This document shows positions 20,150-30,805 of a stretch of DNA of 64,000 bases, in pieces. Every line of letters starts with the position of its first letter. Within the stretch, counting starts at the first letter, position 1. The stretch comes from Macrolepiota albuminosa (lineage: Eukaryota; Basidiomycota; Agaricomycetes; Agaricales; Agaricaceae): assembly GCA_027475525.1 (NCBI GenBank), contig JAMWFC010000091.1, positions 186,001 through 250,000 of the forward strand, given 5' to 3'. Both the position numbers and the translations under genes were made by a program. Below the pieces are notes generated by a model. It was not told the origin of the DNA and ran no database searches. It saw nothing but the letters and a program-made list of their open reading frames with translations.

Positions 20150-23100
20150 ATGAGTTGTACGCCTCCGCCGCCTGGTGCTAATCAGTTTACATGTCAATCA
20201 GTAGAGTCTTCTAATGTATCGCTCCCTACTCCTGATTCTCTGACTGAAACTGTAAGCACCCCCTCCGACGTACAAAATACCCCCTTGGTCCAAGCCTCAG
20301 CTAAGACTTCTTCTTCTCCTTCTCCTGTCCGACGACCACGTGTCCCAGCTTGGGAACGACGCCTTCCCCGTCGCTATGTTGTTGCTTCTACTCCCTCTCC
20401 CAACTCTCTGCATCTGAATGTGGAGATTGAGACAACTGACACTCAGCAGACTCGAAGCGTCATAGCTCTCTTGGACAGTGGTGCTACTGGACTCTTCCTA
20501 GACACCCGTTATGTGGAACAACACCGGCTCACTACCCGCCCCCTCTCTCACCCTATTCCAGTCTATAACATTGACGGTACGCTCAATGAAGCTGGATCCA
20601 TCCGCTCAGTGGTGGATTTAGTCCTTCGTTATCAGACTCATTCTGAGCGTGCAGTCTTTGCAGTTACCAGCCTAGGAAAGCAGGACATGATACTTGGGTT
20701 CTCCTGGCTGCGTGATCACAATCCTGAGATTGACTGGGCCAAGGGTAAGGTGAGCATGAGCCGCTGCCCTCGACGGTGTTCCACATGTGCTAAGGAAGTG
20801 AGAGAGGAGCGCAGAGAGTCAGTCCGTGAGCGTGCCGCTATCCGGGCTTGCCGAGTTGGACACCTCCCCTTTGCAGACCTTGACCTACTGGATCCTCCTC
20901 CCTTGGCGTTCCCTTATAGAGAGGCCCTCTATGAGGACGTTCGAGGTGTAGCGAGTGAAGCCCAGATGGAAGATGGACGCGAGGGTGAATTTGGATGCGC
21001 TCCTGACCCAGAGTCTCCAGACGAGGCTATCGAGACAGGTGATAGGATTTATGCAACTATGTTACGACCTCCACCAAGTGTAGCAGAGATCAGAGCTAGC
21101 CAAACTACCTCCCAGCGGCTAGCTCAGGCATTTGCTGCCAACTCTGCTCCTAAGTCGTTCCGAGATGCGGTTCCTCATCACCTGCAAGACTTTGAGGATG
21201 TTTTCTCTAAGGCATCATTTGACTCCCTGCCAGAGCGTAAGCAGTGGGACCATGCAATTGAGCTTACACCCAATGCTGAGCCCTCTAGCTGCAAGGTCTA
21301 CCCACTCTCTCCCAGAGAACAGGATGAGCTTGATGCCTTTTTGCAGGAGAATTTAGACTCTGGTCGCATCCGTCCCTCAAAGTCTCCGATGGCCTCTCCA
21401 GTCTTCTTTATTAAGAAGAAGGATGGATCTCTACGTCTGGTTCAGGACTACCGAGTCTTGAATGCGATGACTGTGAAGAATCGCTACCCCTTACCACTCA
21501 TTTCAGAGCTTGTCAACAACCTCCGAGGTGCGCGCTACTTTACCAAGTTGGATGTCCGCTGGGGCTACAACAATGTGCGCATCAAAGAAGGAGATGAGTG
21601 GAAGGGAGCATTCCGAACAAATCGTGGACTCTTTGAACCTCTGGTAATGTTCTTTGGCCTCACTAATAGCCCTGCCACCTTCCAGACCATGATGAACGAC
21701 ATTTTCCGAGACCTCATAGCGGAAGGTGTTGTGTGTGTATACCTCGACGATATTCTCATCTATACCAAGACTCTAGAGGAGCATCGTCGGATTACACGCA
21801 TCGTACTGGAACGTCTTCGCCAGCACCAGCTCTATCTTAAGCCAGAGAAGTGTGAGTTTGAGCAGACTAAGGTTGAATATCTTGGACTGATCATCTCTCA
21901 TGGAATGGCTGAGATGGACCCAGTCAAGGTGGCTGGTGTAGCGGAGTGGCCAGAGCCTAAGAACAAGAAGGAGGTTCAGGCCTTCCTGGGTTTTACCAAC
22001 TTCTACCGGAGGTTTATTCAGGATTTCTCACACCATGCCCGGCCCCTCTTCGATCTCACCACTAAGGACACTCCTTGGCACTGGGATGCAGCACAGCAGA
22101 CAGCCTTTGATGCCCTCAAACAGGCGGTCACTTCAAAGCCTGTCCTTATATTCCCAGATGATGACTCTCCCTTCCGTGTCGAAGCTGATAGCTCAGATTT
22201 TGCTACTGGGGCCGTTCTCTCTCAACAGTCAAGGGAGGATGGTAAGTGGCATCCTGTGGCCTTCTACTCCAAGAGTCTCAATGCCGTGGAGCGGAATTAT
22301 GAGATCCATGATAAGGAGATGCTAGCTATTATTCGGTCATTTGAGGAGTGGCGACATTTCCTTGAGGGTGCCAGGCATAAATTCGAGGTGTGGACTGATC
22401 ACAAGAACTTAGAGTACTTTCGGACGGCCAAGAAACTCAACCGCCGACAGGCTCGATGGTCCTTGTATCTGGCCAACTTCGACTTCTCTCTGCATCACAA
22501 ACCGGGACGGAGCATGGGTAAGCCAGATGCGCTTTCTAGGCGAGCAGACCATGGTTCAGGAGCTAGTGACAATGACAATATTGTACTTCTGAAGCCAGAA
22601 CTATTTGCTATCCGTGCTCTAGAAGGTGTGGTTGGCCAGGGAGAAGAAGTGAGCATCCTTCGAGACATCCGACGAGGTAACCGGGAGGGTGCCCAAGAAG
22701 ATCTGGTAGCCAAGGCTGCCATGGCCTTGCATGCTCGAGAGAAAGCTGGAGTGAAGTCTGTCCGCACCGACGAGTGGTCTCTGGAGAATGGTCTTCTCAC
22801 CTTCCGGGGACGCATTTATGTTCCCAACCTGCCAGACCTCCGGAGGCGGATTGTGGAGCAGCATCATGACTCTCGAGTTGCAGGACATCCTGGCAGATGG
22901 AAGACACTGGAGCTGGTTTCGCGGAATTACTGGTGGCCTCAAATGTCACGGTATATTGGCTCTTACACCTCCACCTGCGATCTTTGCCTTCGGACTAAGC
23001 CTCGTCGTCAGCCTCCTATGGGACAGCTTCATCCATTGCCTATCCCAGCTGAGCGTTGGAGTGTGGCCTCGGTAGACTTCATTGTTGAGTTACCTGATTC

Positions 23101-24284
23101 TCATGGATATGATGCGATCATGGTGGTAGTGGATCTCTGTGGCAAGCGTGCTCATTTTATTCCAACACACACTACTTGCTCAGCCATGGGCGCTGCCAAT
23201 CTGTACCGGAAGCATGTCTGGAAGCTCCATGGGTTGTCAGATGCTTATGTCTCAGACCGCGGACCTCAGTTTGTGGCAGAGTTTACGAGAGAACTGTATC
23301 GCCTCCTCCATGTCAAACTCCACACCTCCACAGCCTACCACCCCCAGTCTGATGGCCAGACTGAGCGTGTCAACCAGGAGCTAGAACAGTATCTCCGGCT
23401 CTTCTGCAATGAACGACAGGATGACTGGGACGATCTATTACCAGAGGCAGAGTTCCAGTACAACAACCGTGTACACGCTGCCACCCAGATGTCTCCTTTC
23501 CTTCTAGATACTGGTCGACATCCTCGGATGGGATTTGAGCCTCGTGGACGACCTTCAGAGAATGAAGCTGTCAATGAGTTCATAGATCGGATGAAGGCAG
23601 CCCAGGAGGAGGCCAAGGCAGCTTTAGCTAAGGCAAAGGATGACATGGCCCGCTACTACGATCGTGGACGAACTCCAGCCCCCAAGTACAAGCCTGGAGA
23701 TCGAGTCTACCTGGATGCCTCTGACATTGCCACTACCCGACCTTCTCAGAAGCTCTCTCACCGTCGTCTAGGCCCCTTCCCTATAGTAAGACAGGTAGGC
23801 CCACTTGCCTATCGACTCAAGCTGCCTAGTGGAATGAGTCGACTCCATCCAGTCTTCAATGTGGTGAAGCTTTCTCCAGCCCCAGAGGATCCAATTCCAG
23901 GTCGACGTCCACAGCCACCTCCACCACCAGTTCTGGTAAACAACCAAGAAGAGTATGAAGTGGAGCGGATCCTAGACAGCCGACTCTTTAGGAATAAGCT
24001 TCAGTTCAAGGTCAAGTGGAAGGGCTATGGAATGAAGTGGAGCGGATCCTAGACAGCCGACTCTTTAGGAATAAGCTTCAGTTCAAGGTCAAGTGGAAGG
24101 GCTATGGATCGAGGACGTTTCCTGGGAGCCACAAGAGAATGTCCATGCCCCTGCCTTGGTCCGGGAATTCTATCAACAGCATCCTGATGCTCCTCGGGCA
24201 ATCAGAGGCCTCTATTCTCTTTCCAAAGTAGACCAGGCCATCCAGAACTACTTCTATCCAGCACGTCGAGACGCCGCACTCTAG
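20150..24284 (+). CDS. pol: Pol of element B (protease, RT, RNase H, integrase, chromodomain)
   Basis: It makes and integrates element DNA. Protease: ALLDSGATGLFL (about 20465) with ILGFSWLRDHNPEIDW. RT: DGSLRLVQDYRVLNAMT, FTKLDVRWGYNNVRI and YLDD at about 21740. RNase H: VEADSSDFATGAVLS and YEIHDKEMLAIIRSFEEW. Integrase: an HHCC zinc site (HHDSRVAGH, CDLCLRTK), then VDFIVELPD, VSDRGPQFV and QTERVNQELEQ supplying D, D and E. Chromodomain: VERILDSRLFRNKLQFKVKW and KGYG, continuing after the duplication as IEDVSWEPQENVHAP to the TAG at 24282-24284. A single protease module is present, unlike family A. ATG 20150 is the first in the frame, but frameshift entry from gag makes that start doubtful. 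The assembled frame breaks at the duplication 23955-24108; discounting 76 nt restores it. Confidence 0.95.
23955..24108. repeat. 77-nt period duplication in the B chromodomain
   Basis: Units 23955-24031 and 24032-24108 are identical. The apparent stop at 24050-24052 is created by the second unit. Confidence 0.92.
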
Positions 24285-24295
24285 AGGGGGGGTGA
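24285..24295 (+). promoter_or_regulatory. Polypurine tract of element B
   Basis: AGGGGGGGTGA abuts the 3' LTR TGTCA. It primes plus-strand DNA and resembles the family A tract (GGGGGGTGA), which suggests the two families are related. Confidence 0.85.
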
Positions 24296-24814
24296 TGTCA
24301 GGGGACCCCTCATTCCTTTCTTCTTTCACTCCTTATTTCTTTCACTCTCCTTTCATTCACTTCCTTATTTCTTCTACCATTCTCTCATTTTGCTGTTACT
24401 ACTTCTTCAACACTATCTGTTGGTACTATTCTCAACCTTTGAGGTGCTCTGGTTCTTTAGCTATCACTCAGACAAGTGTGGGCCCTTCAGCACCGCTCCA
24501 GGCTGCTTAGATAAGCCGGAGTTTGCCTTTCTGACTTCTAAAGTCCGGAGTTTTCCTCCCTTGTTTGCACACTTGTTTGGTTAGTCAATTTTCGAGTTTT
24601 TAAGGTTTTGTTGTACTGTACAGTTGTTTCCCACGCTTCAGAGGCCCCAGAAGCGTCCAACCTGGCATAGGGGATCCCCAGACTTGTTCTCTTTGGATCT
24701 CCCTCTGCCAGGTGAGTAGCTACCTTGATATTGTCAGTATATATTCTAATACACTTTGGATCTCCCTCTGCCAGCTGTGTGACTGAGCCACAGCCTCTAG
24801 AGGTCGCCCTTACA
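24296..24814 (+). repeat. 3' LTR of element B (519 nt)
   Basis: It reads the same as 18243-18761 throughout, with no difference found by eye. Confidence 0.93.
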
Positions 24815-26621
24815 GAGCCCATGTTTGGTGAAGACGTGCTCGAGGAACAGCCGGGCGAAGTCCGGGGCGGTATCCGTGGTGTGGCAGGGTAGGAAGATGC
24901 CCTGTTTGGTCAGCCTGCACACAACGACGAGAATAGCATCGAACCCTTCAGATTCCGGGAGCTCGACGATGTGGTCTAGAGATATGGAGGACCAGGGGCG
25001 TCGCCCGACCGGCAGGGGTTTCAGGAGTCCGTACGGTCGGTGTCGGGGGACCTTGGCCCGGAGGCAGGGCTCGCACGATCGAATGTAACGGGTCACGTCC
25101 TTCTTCAACCCTGGCCAAAAGTAAGTCCGGGAGATGAGCTGGAGGGTCTTACGTATTCCAGGATGTCCCCGGAGTTTGTGGTCGTGGTGTTGGCGGAGGA
25201 CGTCGTAGCGAAGTCGGGCGTGATCCGGGACGTAGATGCGGCCGTCCCGGAGGAGGAGTTTCTCGTCGGGGGACAAGGAGAAGGCGGGGTCCCGGTCGGT
25301 TCCGTCGGAAGAGTTTTGGGGGTCGTGATCGGTGAAGTACTTGTCTCGGGGAGCGCGGCGGATCTGGTTCAGGGTTCCTTCGTCGTTTAAGATCAGTACG
25401 GCATTCAGATGTTCGGGAGGGATCACCACGCGATGATTGAACGCATTGCGTTCCGCCTCGAACGACTTCTTGGGGTAGACGTCCGGACGACGGGTGAGGG
25501 CATCGGGTTTGGCGCCAAGTCGTCCCGGGCGGTACTGGATCGTGAAGTCGTATTCCGAGAGGATCTCGGACCATCGGGCCTGTCGTCGACTAAGCTGTTT
25601 GGTCGTGGTGAAGTACTGCAGGTTGTTGTGATCCGAGTAGACCTGAATCCGGTGTCGGGCTCCCTCGAGGTAGGCTCGCCACTGCTTGAAGGCTTCGACG
25701 ATGGCGAGGAGCTCCTTGTCGTAGATGTCGTAGTTGAGCTCGGCGTCGATCATGGACCGGGTGTAGAAAGCGACTGGCCGGGGCTCCCCACCGTCAGGCT
25801 CCATCTGGGAGAGGATCCCGGCGATGGCGTAGTCGGACGCGTCGCATTCCAGGATGATCGGGAGGGCCGGGTCGTAGTGCCGGAGTACCGGGGCGACTGT
25901 GAAAGCCTCCTTGAGCAAGTTAAAGACGCTCTGGCACTTACTGTCCCAGTTCCAGGCGATGTCCTTGCGCGTGAGCTGGTTGAGGGGTTTCGTGATCTCA
26001 GAGTAGTTGTCTATAAACCTCCGGTAGAAGTTAGCGAAACCCAGGAAGGACTGTACTTCCTTGACGTTCCGGGGCTGCAGCCAGTTGACGATGGCCTCGA
26101 CCTTGTGGGGGTCCATGCGAACGCCATTCGGGGATACTATGACGCCAAGATACTCAACCTCTTCCGTATGGAACGAACACTTCTCGGGCTTGGCGTGGAG
26201 GTTGTGCTCCCGGAGGCGTTCGAGGACTTGCCGGACGTGCTTCTGGTGATCCTCCGGCGAGTCGGAGTAGATGAGTATGTCGTCCAGGTAGACTATCACG
26301 AAGACGTCGCTCATGTCGTGGAAGATGTCGTTCATGAAGTATTGGAACGTGGCGGGGGAGTTAGTCATTCCGAAAGGCATCACAAGGTACTCAAACAGAC
26401 CATACCGCGTGCGGAACGCGGTTTTCCACTCGTGTCCCGGGGCGATGCGGACGTTGTTGTAACCGGAGCAGAGGTCGATTTTCGTGTAGACCTTGGCACT
26501 GCGAAGTCGATCGACCAGATCGCCAATGAGCGGGAGCGGGTAGCGGTTCTTCTTGGTGATCTTATTGAGTCCCCAGTAGTCGACACAGAGTCGGAGCGAG
26601 CCGTCCTTCTTCTTGGCGAAT

Positions 26622-26775
26622 AGAACCGGGGCTCCGGCGGCGGAGGCGGAGGGTCGGATGAATCCCTTACCGAGCATTTCATCGAGGTAGTCCTTGAGAG
26701 AACCAGGGCTCCGGCGGCGGAGGCGGAGGGTCGGATGAATCCCTTACCGAGCATTTCATCGAGGTAGTCCTTGAG
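26622..26775. repeat. 77-nt period duplication in the A1 RT entry region
   Basis: The [16 protein letters not shown] segment is present twice. The copies differ by one base (CCGGGG versus CCAGGG). Dropping 77 nt rejoins protease and RT frames. Confidence 0.88.
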
Positions 26776-27660
26776 AGCCCGGAGTTCGACCTCTGACATG
26801 TTGTAGACCTTGCCGAAAGGGGGGGTGGCTCCTTCCTCGAGGTCGATGGTGTGATCATAGGGGCGGTGAGGAGGGATCTCCTTGGCGTCTCCTTCGGAGA
26901 ATATGTCAGCGAACTCGTGATACTCCGGGGGAACTACTTCTCGGAGGATTTGCTCCTCAGTTTTCTGTTCCGGGGGAATAGCGTCCCCTCGTAGGTGTTC
27001 TTCTGGGAGAGAAGGCGAGGTGTGCAGCTGAAACGTGGGAGTTCCCTCCTTCATGAGGCGGGCGAAGGGGGCGGCCCCAATAATCCTAATGTCGAGTGCG
27101 CTCGGGTCGATCGGGGTCGCGGAAACATCGGCCGGAGCGGGTGTGGTGCGTGTCTGAGACCGGCAGGGGTAGTTCGGCCCTTTGTACTTGTTCCGAGGAA
27201 TGTTTGGGGGTCGATCGGGGGCCTTGCGGTCTCGGACGGGCATGGGTGATGCATGCGTGGGGGGCGCGGCAGTCGTCCCGGGGGTGTCGGGCGCCGGGTC
27301 GTCTCCTAGGGCCCGGAGGTGCACGACGGCCGAGGGGTGGTCTTCGGGTCCCGGGAAGGTCATGGTGAGCATCCTCCAATCGATATCGGGGTTCGTGTCG
27401 CGCAGCCAGGGCAGTCCCAGCACCATTGGGGTCGATTCGTGAAGTCACGTGACCAGGAAGTCGGAAGTGAACTTGTAGTTGTTGTCCAGGGTCACGTGTC
27501 CCGAGTGAGACCTTTGGATGGGGCCGGAGGAGGAGGGGGTGCCGTCGAGGCGTTGCAGGCGGAGGGGCTGGTCGAGGGAGTCGTGGGGGAGGTCAAGAGC
27601 GTCGCTGATGAATACTCCGGTGGCTCCGCTGTCGATGAGGGCCGAGACTGGTCCTGGGGC

Positions 27661-27814
27661 GCCGTCCAGCCTGGCATTGATGACGAAGGATCGGGATGAA
27701 CGGGACTGGAGTCCGGGGGGTGGTGGAGGCCCGGGGCGCCGTCCAGCCTGGCATTGATGACGAAGGATCGGGATGAACGGGACTGGAGTCCGGGGGGTGG
27801 GGGAGGCCCGTCCC
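27661..27814. repeat. 77-nt period duplication between the A1 protease modules
   Basis: CGCCGTCCAGCCTGGCATTG begins at 27661 and again at 27738. It lies in the linker just before the second DSGAT. Confidence 0.9.
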
Positions 27815-28703
27815 TCGGGGCAGGGTTGGGGGAGTGGGGGATGTCGAAGGGGAGTTGCTGGTCGTCGGGGGTCGGGTCCCGGGTCAGGCGAAGGGTGAGG
27901 TGTCGCCAATCGATGCGGGGGTTAGTGTCTCGGAGCCACGGGAGCCCTAGGACCAGGGGTGCGGAAGGGTGGAGTTTGGTTATCAACATCTGGAGGGTGT
28001 GAGTCTGTCCGTTGGCGAAGGTAACGGGCATACGCACAAAATGAGTGATGTCCCCCGCCGTAGAGGCGTCTCCGTCGAAGAGGCAGAGCCGTACCGGGAC
28101 CGGGAGTCGCTGGGCGGGTTCCGGGGCGAGGGTAGACCATGCTTCGTCGATGAAGTTGTCGGTGGCGCCACTGTCGACGAGGGTGTTGAGGGGAGTTCCG
28201 GAGGGGGTGAGGCGGGTTTTGAGGAGGAGGGAGTGCGAAGAGTGGGAGGGTAGATAAGCCGTGAGGGTGTCCTGTACGAGTGTCGTGGAGCGAAGATGTG
28301 AGATTGGGGCGGAGAAGACGTCGGGGTTGATTCCGCGATTTAGGGCGTCTTCCGGGTCTAAATCGCTGGGTCGTTTTCCGAATACTCGTAGGTGGCGTCC
28401 TCCCCTTTGAAGGTCCAGGTGGCACGTCCCATGACCTGTCGTTTGGGGCACTCGGAGATGAAATGATCTTTCTCACCACAGAGTATGCAGACACCCTCCC
28501 TTCTCCGTCGTTCCTGCACATCCGTCGGGACTTCAATCCAGGGTCGTCCCTTCTTCGGAAGCCGGTTGGCTCGGAGGGCCTCCTCGTCCCGTTCGTCGTC
28601 GCAGTCAAAGTCTTCGGGGTCTTCCGGGGGTTCCTCGGGGCTTGGCACGTCGCCCGGGTCGTGGGCGGCCACGGCGGCGTTGAGTTGGGCCTGGGGGCGG
28701 GCA

Positions 28704-28857
28704 CCGCTGCCGGGGTTAGCATTGGGCGGGCCGCGACTCACCGGGGGTCGGCCGCCAGGGAACGCGGGGGGACCGGGGTTCCGCTGCCGGGGTTAGCATT
28801 GGGCGGGCCGCGACTCACCGGGGGTCGGCCGCCAGGGAACGCGGGGGGACCGGGGTC
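28704..28857. repeat. 77-nt period duplication in A1 gag
   Basis: CCGCTGCCGGGGTTAGCATT occurs at 28704 and 28781. It lies just before the zinc-knuckle region. Confidence 0.9.
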
Positions 28858-29564
28858 TCGACCTTGGGGGTTGGGTGTTTCGCCAGAGGGCCAAGGGGGT
28901 CCTCCTCTAGGGTTCCAGGGGGGTTGGGAATTCGAGTACTTGCTGCGGTCTTTCCAGTAGCGTTGGTCGATCTGCATGACGAGGGCCTTGTATCCGTCGT
29001 AGGAGGGTTGTTTCGGGGCGAGTCGGAGGACGTCCTTGATACGTTGTGGGAGGGCACGGCGGAGGGCGTACCGGAGGGCGCTGTAATTCCAACCTGTCTC
29101 GTAAGCTTCCTTTTCAAAACGTACGATGAAGGTTGTGAAACGTTCTTCAGAGCACATCCGGAGGTTGAAGAGGTTGTCCTCGGCCTCGGCCACGGTGTCG
29201 TATATCCCGAATTTCCCGGAGAACTCGTCGACGAAGGCCTGCCAGCGAGCGAGTGCCGGATTGTTGGGGTCGAACTGGATGAGGGCCATGTAGTGGTTGA
29301 AGGCGATCCCCTGGAGGTATGATGCGGCAAAGGCCACCCGGGAGCTGTCAACCTGAAACGTGAGCGGCTTTGCCTGGAACGTATTGAGACACTGAGTGAG
29401 GAAGGTACGCCATTTTCGGGGGTCCCGGCCCGTGAAAGCGTCGGGCTTTTGGATGTCCAGTCGTCCTTCGCGGGCGAGGGCGTCGCGGGCGTCGTCCGGT
29501 CCGGCAGCGTTACGGGGAGGGGGGCCAGCATTGTAATAATAGTAGTAATGATTACCCCCCCCTC

Positions 29565-29857
29565 CTTGAGGAGGAAAAGCACCAAGGGCGGGACCCCACC
29601 CGCCGGGAGGTCCTCCTCCGGGTGGCTCACCTGGGGGTCCACTTGAGGAGGAAAAGCACCAAGGGCGGGACCCCACCCGCCGGGAGGTCCTCCTCCGGGT
29701 GGCTCACCTGGGGGTCCATGCCCGGGAGGTCCGTTGTCCCAAGGGGGTTCGTTCCTGCCAGGAGGGGGCCCGGGTCTCCATCACCTGGGGGTCCACGCCC
29801 GGGAGGTCCGTTGTCCCAAGGGGGTTCGTTCCTGCCAGGAGGGGGCCCGGGTCTCCA
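29565..29857. repeat. Two overlapping 77-nt period duplications in A1 gag
   Basis: CTTGAGGAGGAAAAGCACC repeats at 29565 and 29642. TCACCTGGGGGTCCA repeats at 29704 and 29781. Both fall in the Pro/Gly-rich region; together they add 154 nt and shift the frame. Confidence 0.9.
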
Positions 29858-30624
29858 CGCAGGGGGTGGCGGGGGTGGAGGGCCTGGGGGTCGTCCTCGA
29901 GGTTCAGCTGGGGGTGGCGGAGGTGGTCGGGGAGGGTTCGGCGGTGTCGGGTCGGGCGGAGGGGGGTTAGGTGCTGGGTCGGGTGCCGGGTTGCGCGGGG
30001 GACGTTCATTCCGGGAGGGTCGGGCTTGCATCGGGGGTCGCGGGGGGTTCCGTAGGTCAAAGTGGGGTGGCGGATCGCGGCGGAAGTTGCGTTCCGGAGA
30101 GACCGGGGCTGAGGGAGGGGGCGGTACCGGGACGGGCACGGGGGCGGGACGCGGTTCGTCGTTGCCACGCGTGAGCTCGTCGATGTAGCATAGCGTGTCG
30201 TCCGTGCTAGGGGTGTCTGCGCGAGGTCTACCGGGGTTTGCCGGGGCCGGGGGTCGGGCGTTGTCTGTTCGCGGGAGGGGTTCCAGGGGTCCTCGGGGCT
30301 GTCCCCAGGTCTCGAAGGTACTAGGGACGGAGTTAGCCCTGCGGCGAGTTGACAAGCCTACCATGCGGGCCGCGGGTTGATCGAAGAGGCCTCCAGCCAG
30401 GTTGAGGGACCGTAATATGTTTGAGGCGTTCTGCCGTTCTTCCCGTTGTCGTTGCTCCGAAGTGGGGACCGTGGGGGCTGCCGGGACTGCTGGGACCGGT
30501 TCCGGGGGTTCCTGTCGAATGTGAATCGAGCGACCTGGGTCCGCGGAGTCGTTGATGGGCCGAGGGGAGGGGGACGCGTGGACTTCGTTGAGCAGTTGCT
30601 GTAATTCTTCCCGGAGGATCGTGT

Positions 30625-30724
30625 NNNNNNNNNNNNNNNNNNNNNNNNNNNNNNNNNNNNNNNNNNNNNNNNNNNNNNNNNNNNNNNNNNNNNNNNNNNN
30701 NNNNNNNNNNNNNNNNNNNNNNNN
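30625..30724. other. 100-N gap hiding part of A1
   Basis: The left flank matches A3 gag near 60820 and the right flank matches the A3 LTR near 62268. About 1.4 kb (gag N-terminus, leader, primer site and most of the 5' LTR) is therefore missing, although the gap is drawn as 100 Ns. Confidence 0.85.
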
Positions 30725-30800
30725 GTGGGGTCGGAGGGAGGGTCCCGGAGGGTGTTCCGGGGGTGTCCCGGGGTGGGCCCGGAGGGGAGGGGTCGTGACA
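30725..30800 (-). repeat. Terminal 76 nt of the A1 5' LTR
   Basis: It matches 14685-14760 and ends TCGTGACA, followed by the GCAAT duplication. It is the only surviving part of this LTR. Confidence 0.9.
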
Positions 30801-30805
30801 GCAAT

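Larger units (their letters stand above)
18243..24814 (+). mobile_element. Ty3/gypsy chromovirus B, young, nested in A1
   Basis: Its two 519-nt LTRs look identical on reading. The target duplication is GAGCC (18238-18242 and 24815-24819). Order: LTR, self-complementary primer site, gag, -1 frameshift site, pol (protease, RT, RNase H, integrase, chromodomain), polypurine tract, LTR. The only frame break is the 77-nt duplication at 23955-24108. It is probably a recent, possibly active copy. Solo LTRs of the same family lie at 7024-7732 and 40382-40880. Confidence 0.95.
24820..28451 (-). pseudogene. pol: A1 pol, N-terminal part (two proteases, RT, RNase H, integrase start)
   Basis: It parallels A3 pol. 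Two retropepsin-like modules lie at about 28175 and 27630 ([12 protein letters not shown] and [12 protein letters not shown]), each followed by a [11 protein letters not shown] block. RT has [34 protein letters not shown] and YLDD near 26283. RNase H has [17 protein letters not shown] and [15 protein letters not shown]. The integrase HHCC has HHDHKLRGH and CEPCLRAK. Element B cuts it after the [18 protein letters not shown] block. Two 77-nt duplications (26622-26775, 27661-27814) shift the assembled frame. A TGA near 27445 (CGA in A3) is a genuine-looking nonsense change. RGLNK to WGLNK and RSGYNN to CSGYNN are further CpG-type substitutions. Confidence 0.92.
28358..30624 (-). pseudogene. gag: A1 gag, 5' end lost in the gap at 30625
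   Basis: This is the structural precursor, colinear with A3 gag from the TILREELQQLL segment to the C-terminal [10 protein letters not shown] and TAG. It has a long Pro/Arg-rich middle (PPPPPPAWRPGPPPGRNEPP), a YYYYYNAG tract, the capsid core (LDIQKPDAFTGRDPRKWRTF, FVDEFSGKFGIYDTVAEAED, LFNLRMCSEERFTTFIVRFE) and the zinc knuckle CILCGEKDHFISEC (about 28470). It overlaps pol by about 90 nt in a different frame (pol is -1). Three 77-nt duplications (28704, 29565, 29704) break the assembled frame. Discounting them joins all pieces, so only the missing N-terminus prevents a full reading. Confidence 0.88.
14011..30800 (-). mobile_element. Family A Ty3/gypsy chromovirus A1, nested in Helitron H1
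   Basis: It is bounded by TGTCA and TGACA and flanked by GCAAT at 14006-14010 and 30801-30805. Transcription of gag-pol runs on the minus strand: 5' LTR (mostly lost in a gap), gag, pol, an opposite-strand gene, 3' LTR. Element B sits in its integrase region. Frames across B, across the N gap and across the 77-nt duplications agree once those are discounted. The real lesions I can see are the B insertion and one TGA in pol near 27445, where A3 has CGA, a CpG transition. It is GC-rich, unlike the surrounding Helitron. Confidence 0.9.

Noticed and set aside
25409..26623. 404-codon plus-strand open frame in A1
   Set aside because: It is the antisense shadow of RT and RNase H of A1 pol in GC-rich sequence. 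The same antisense frame appears, shorter, over A3 pol (56088-56753).
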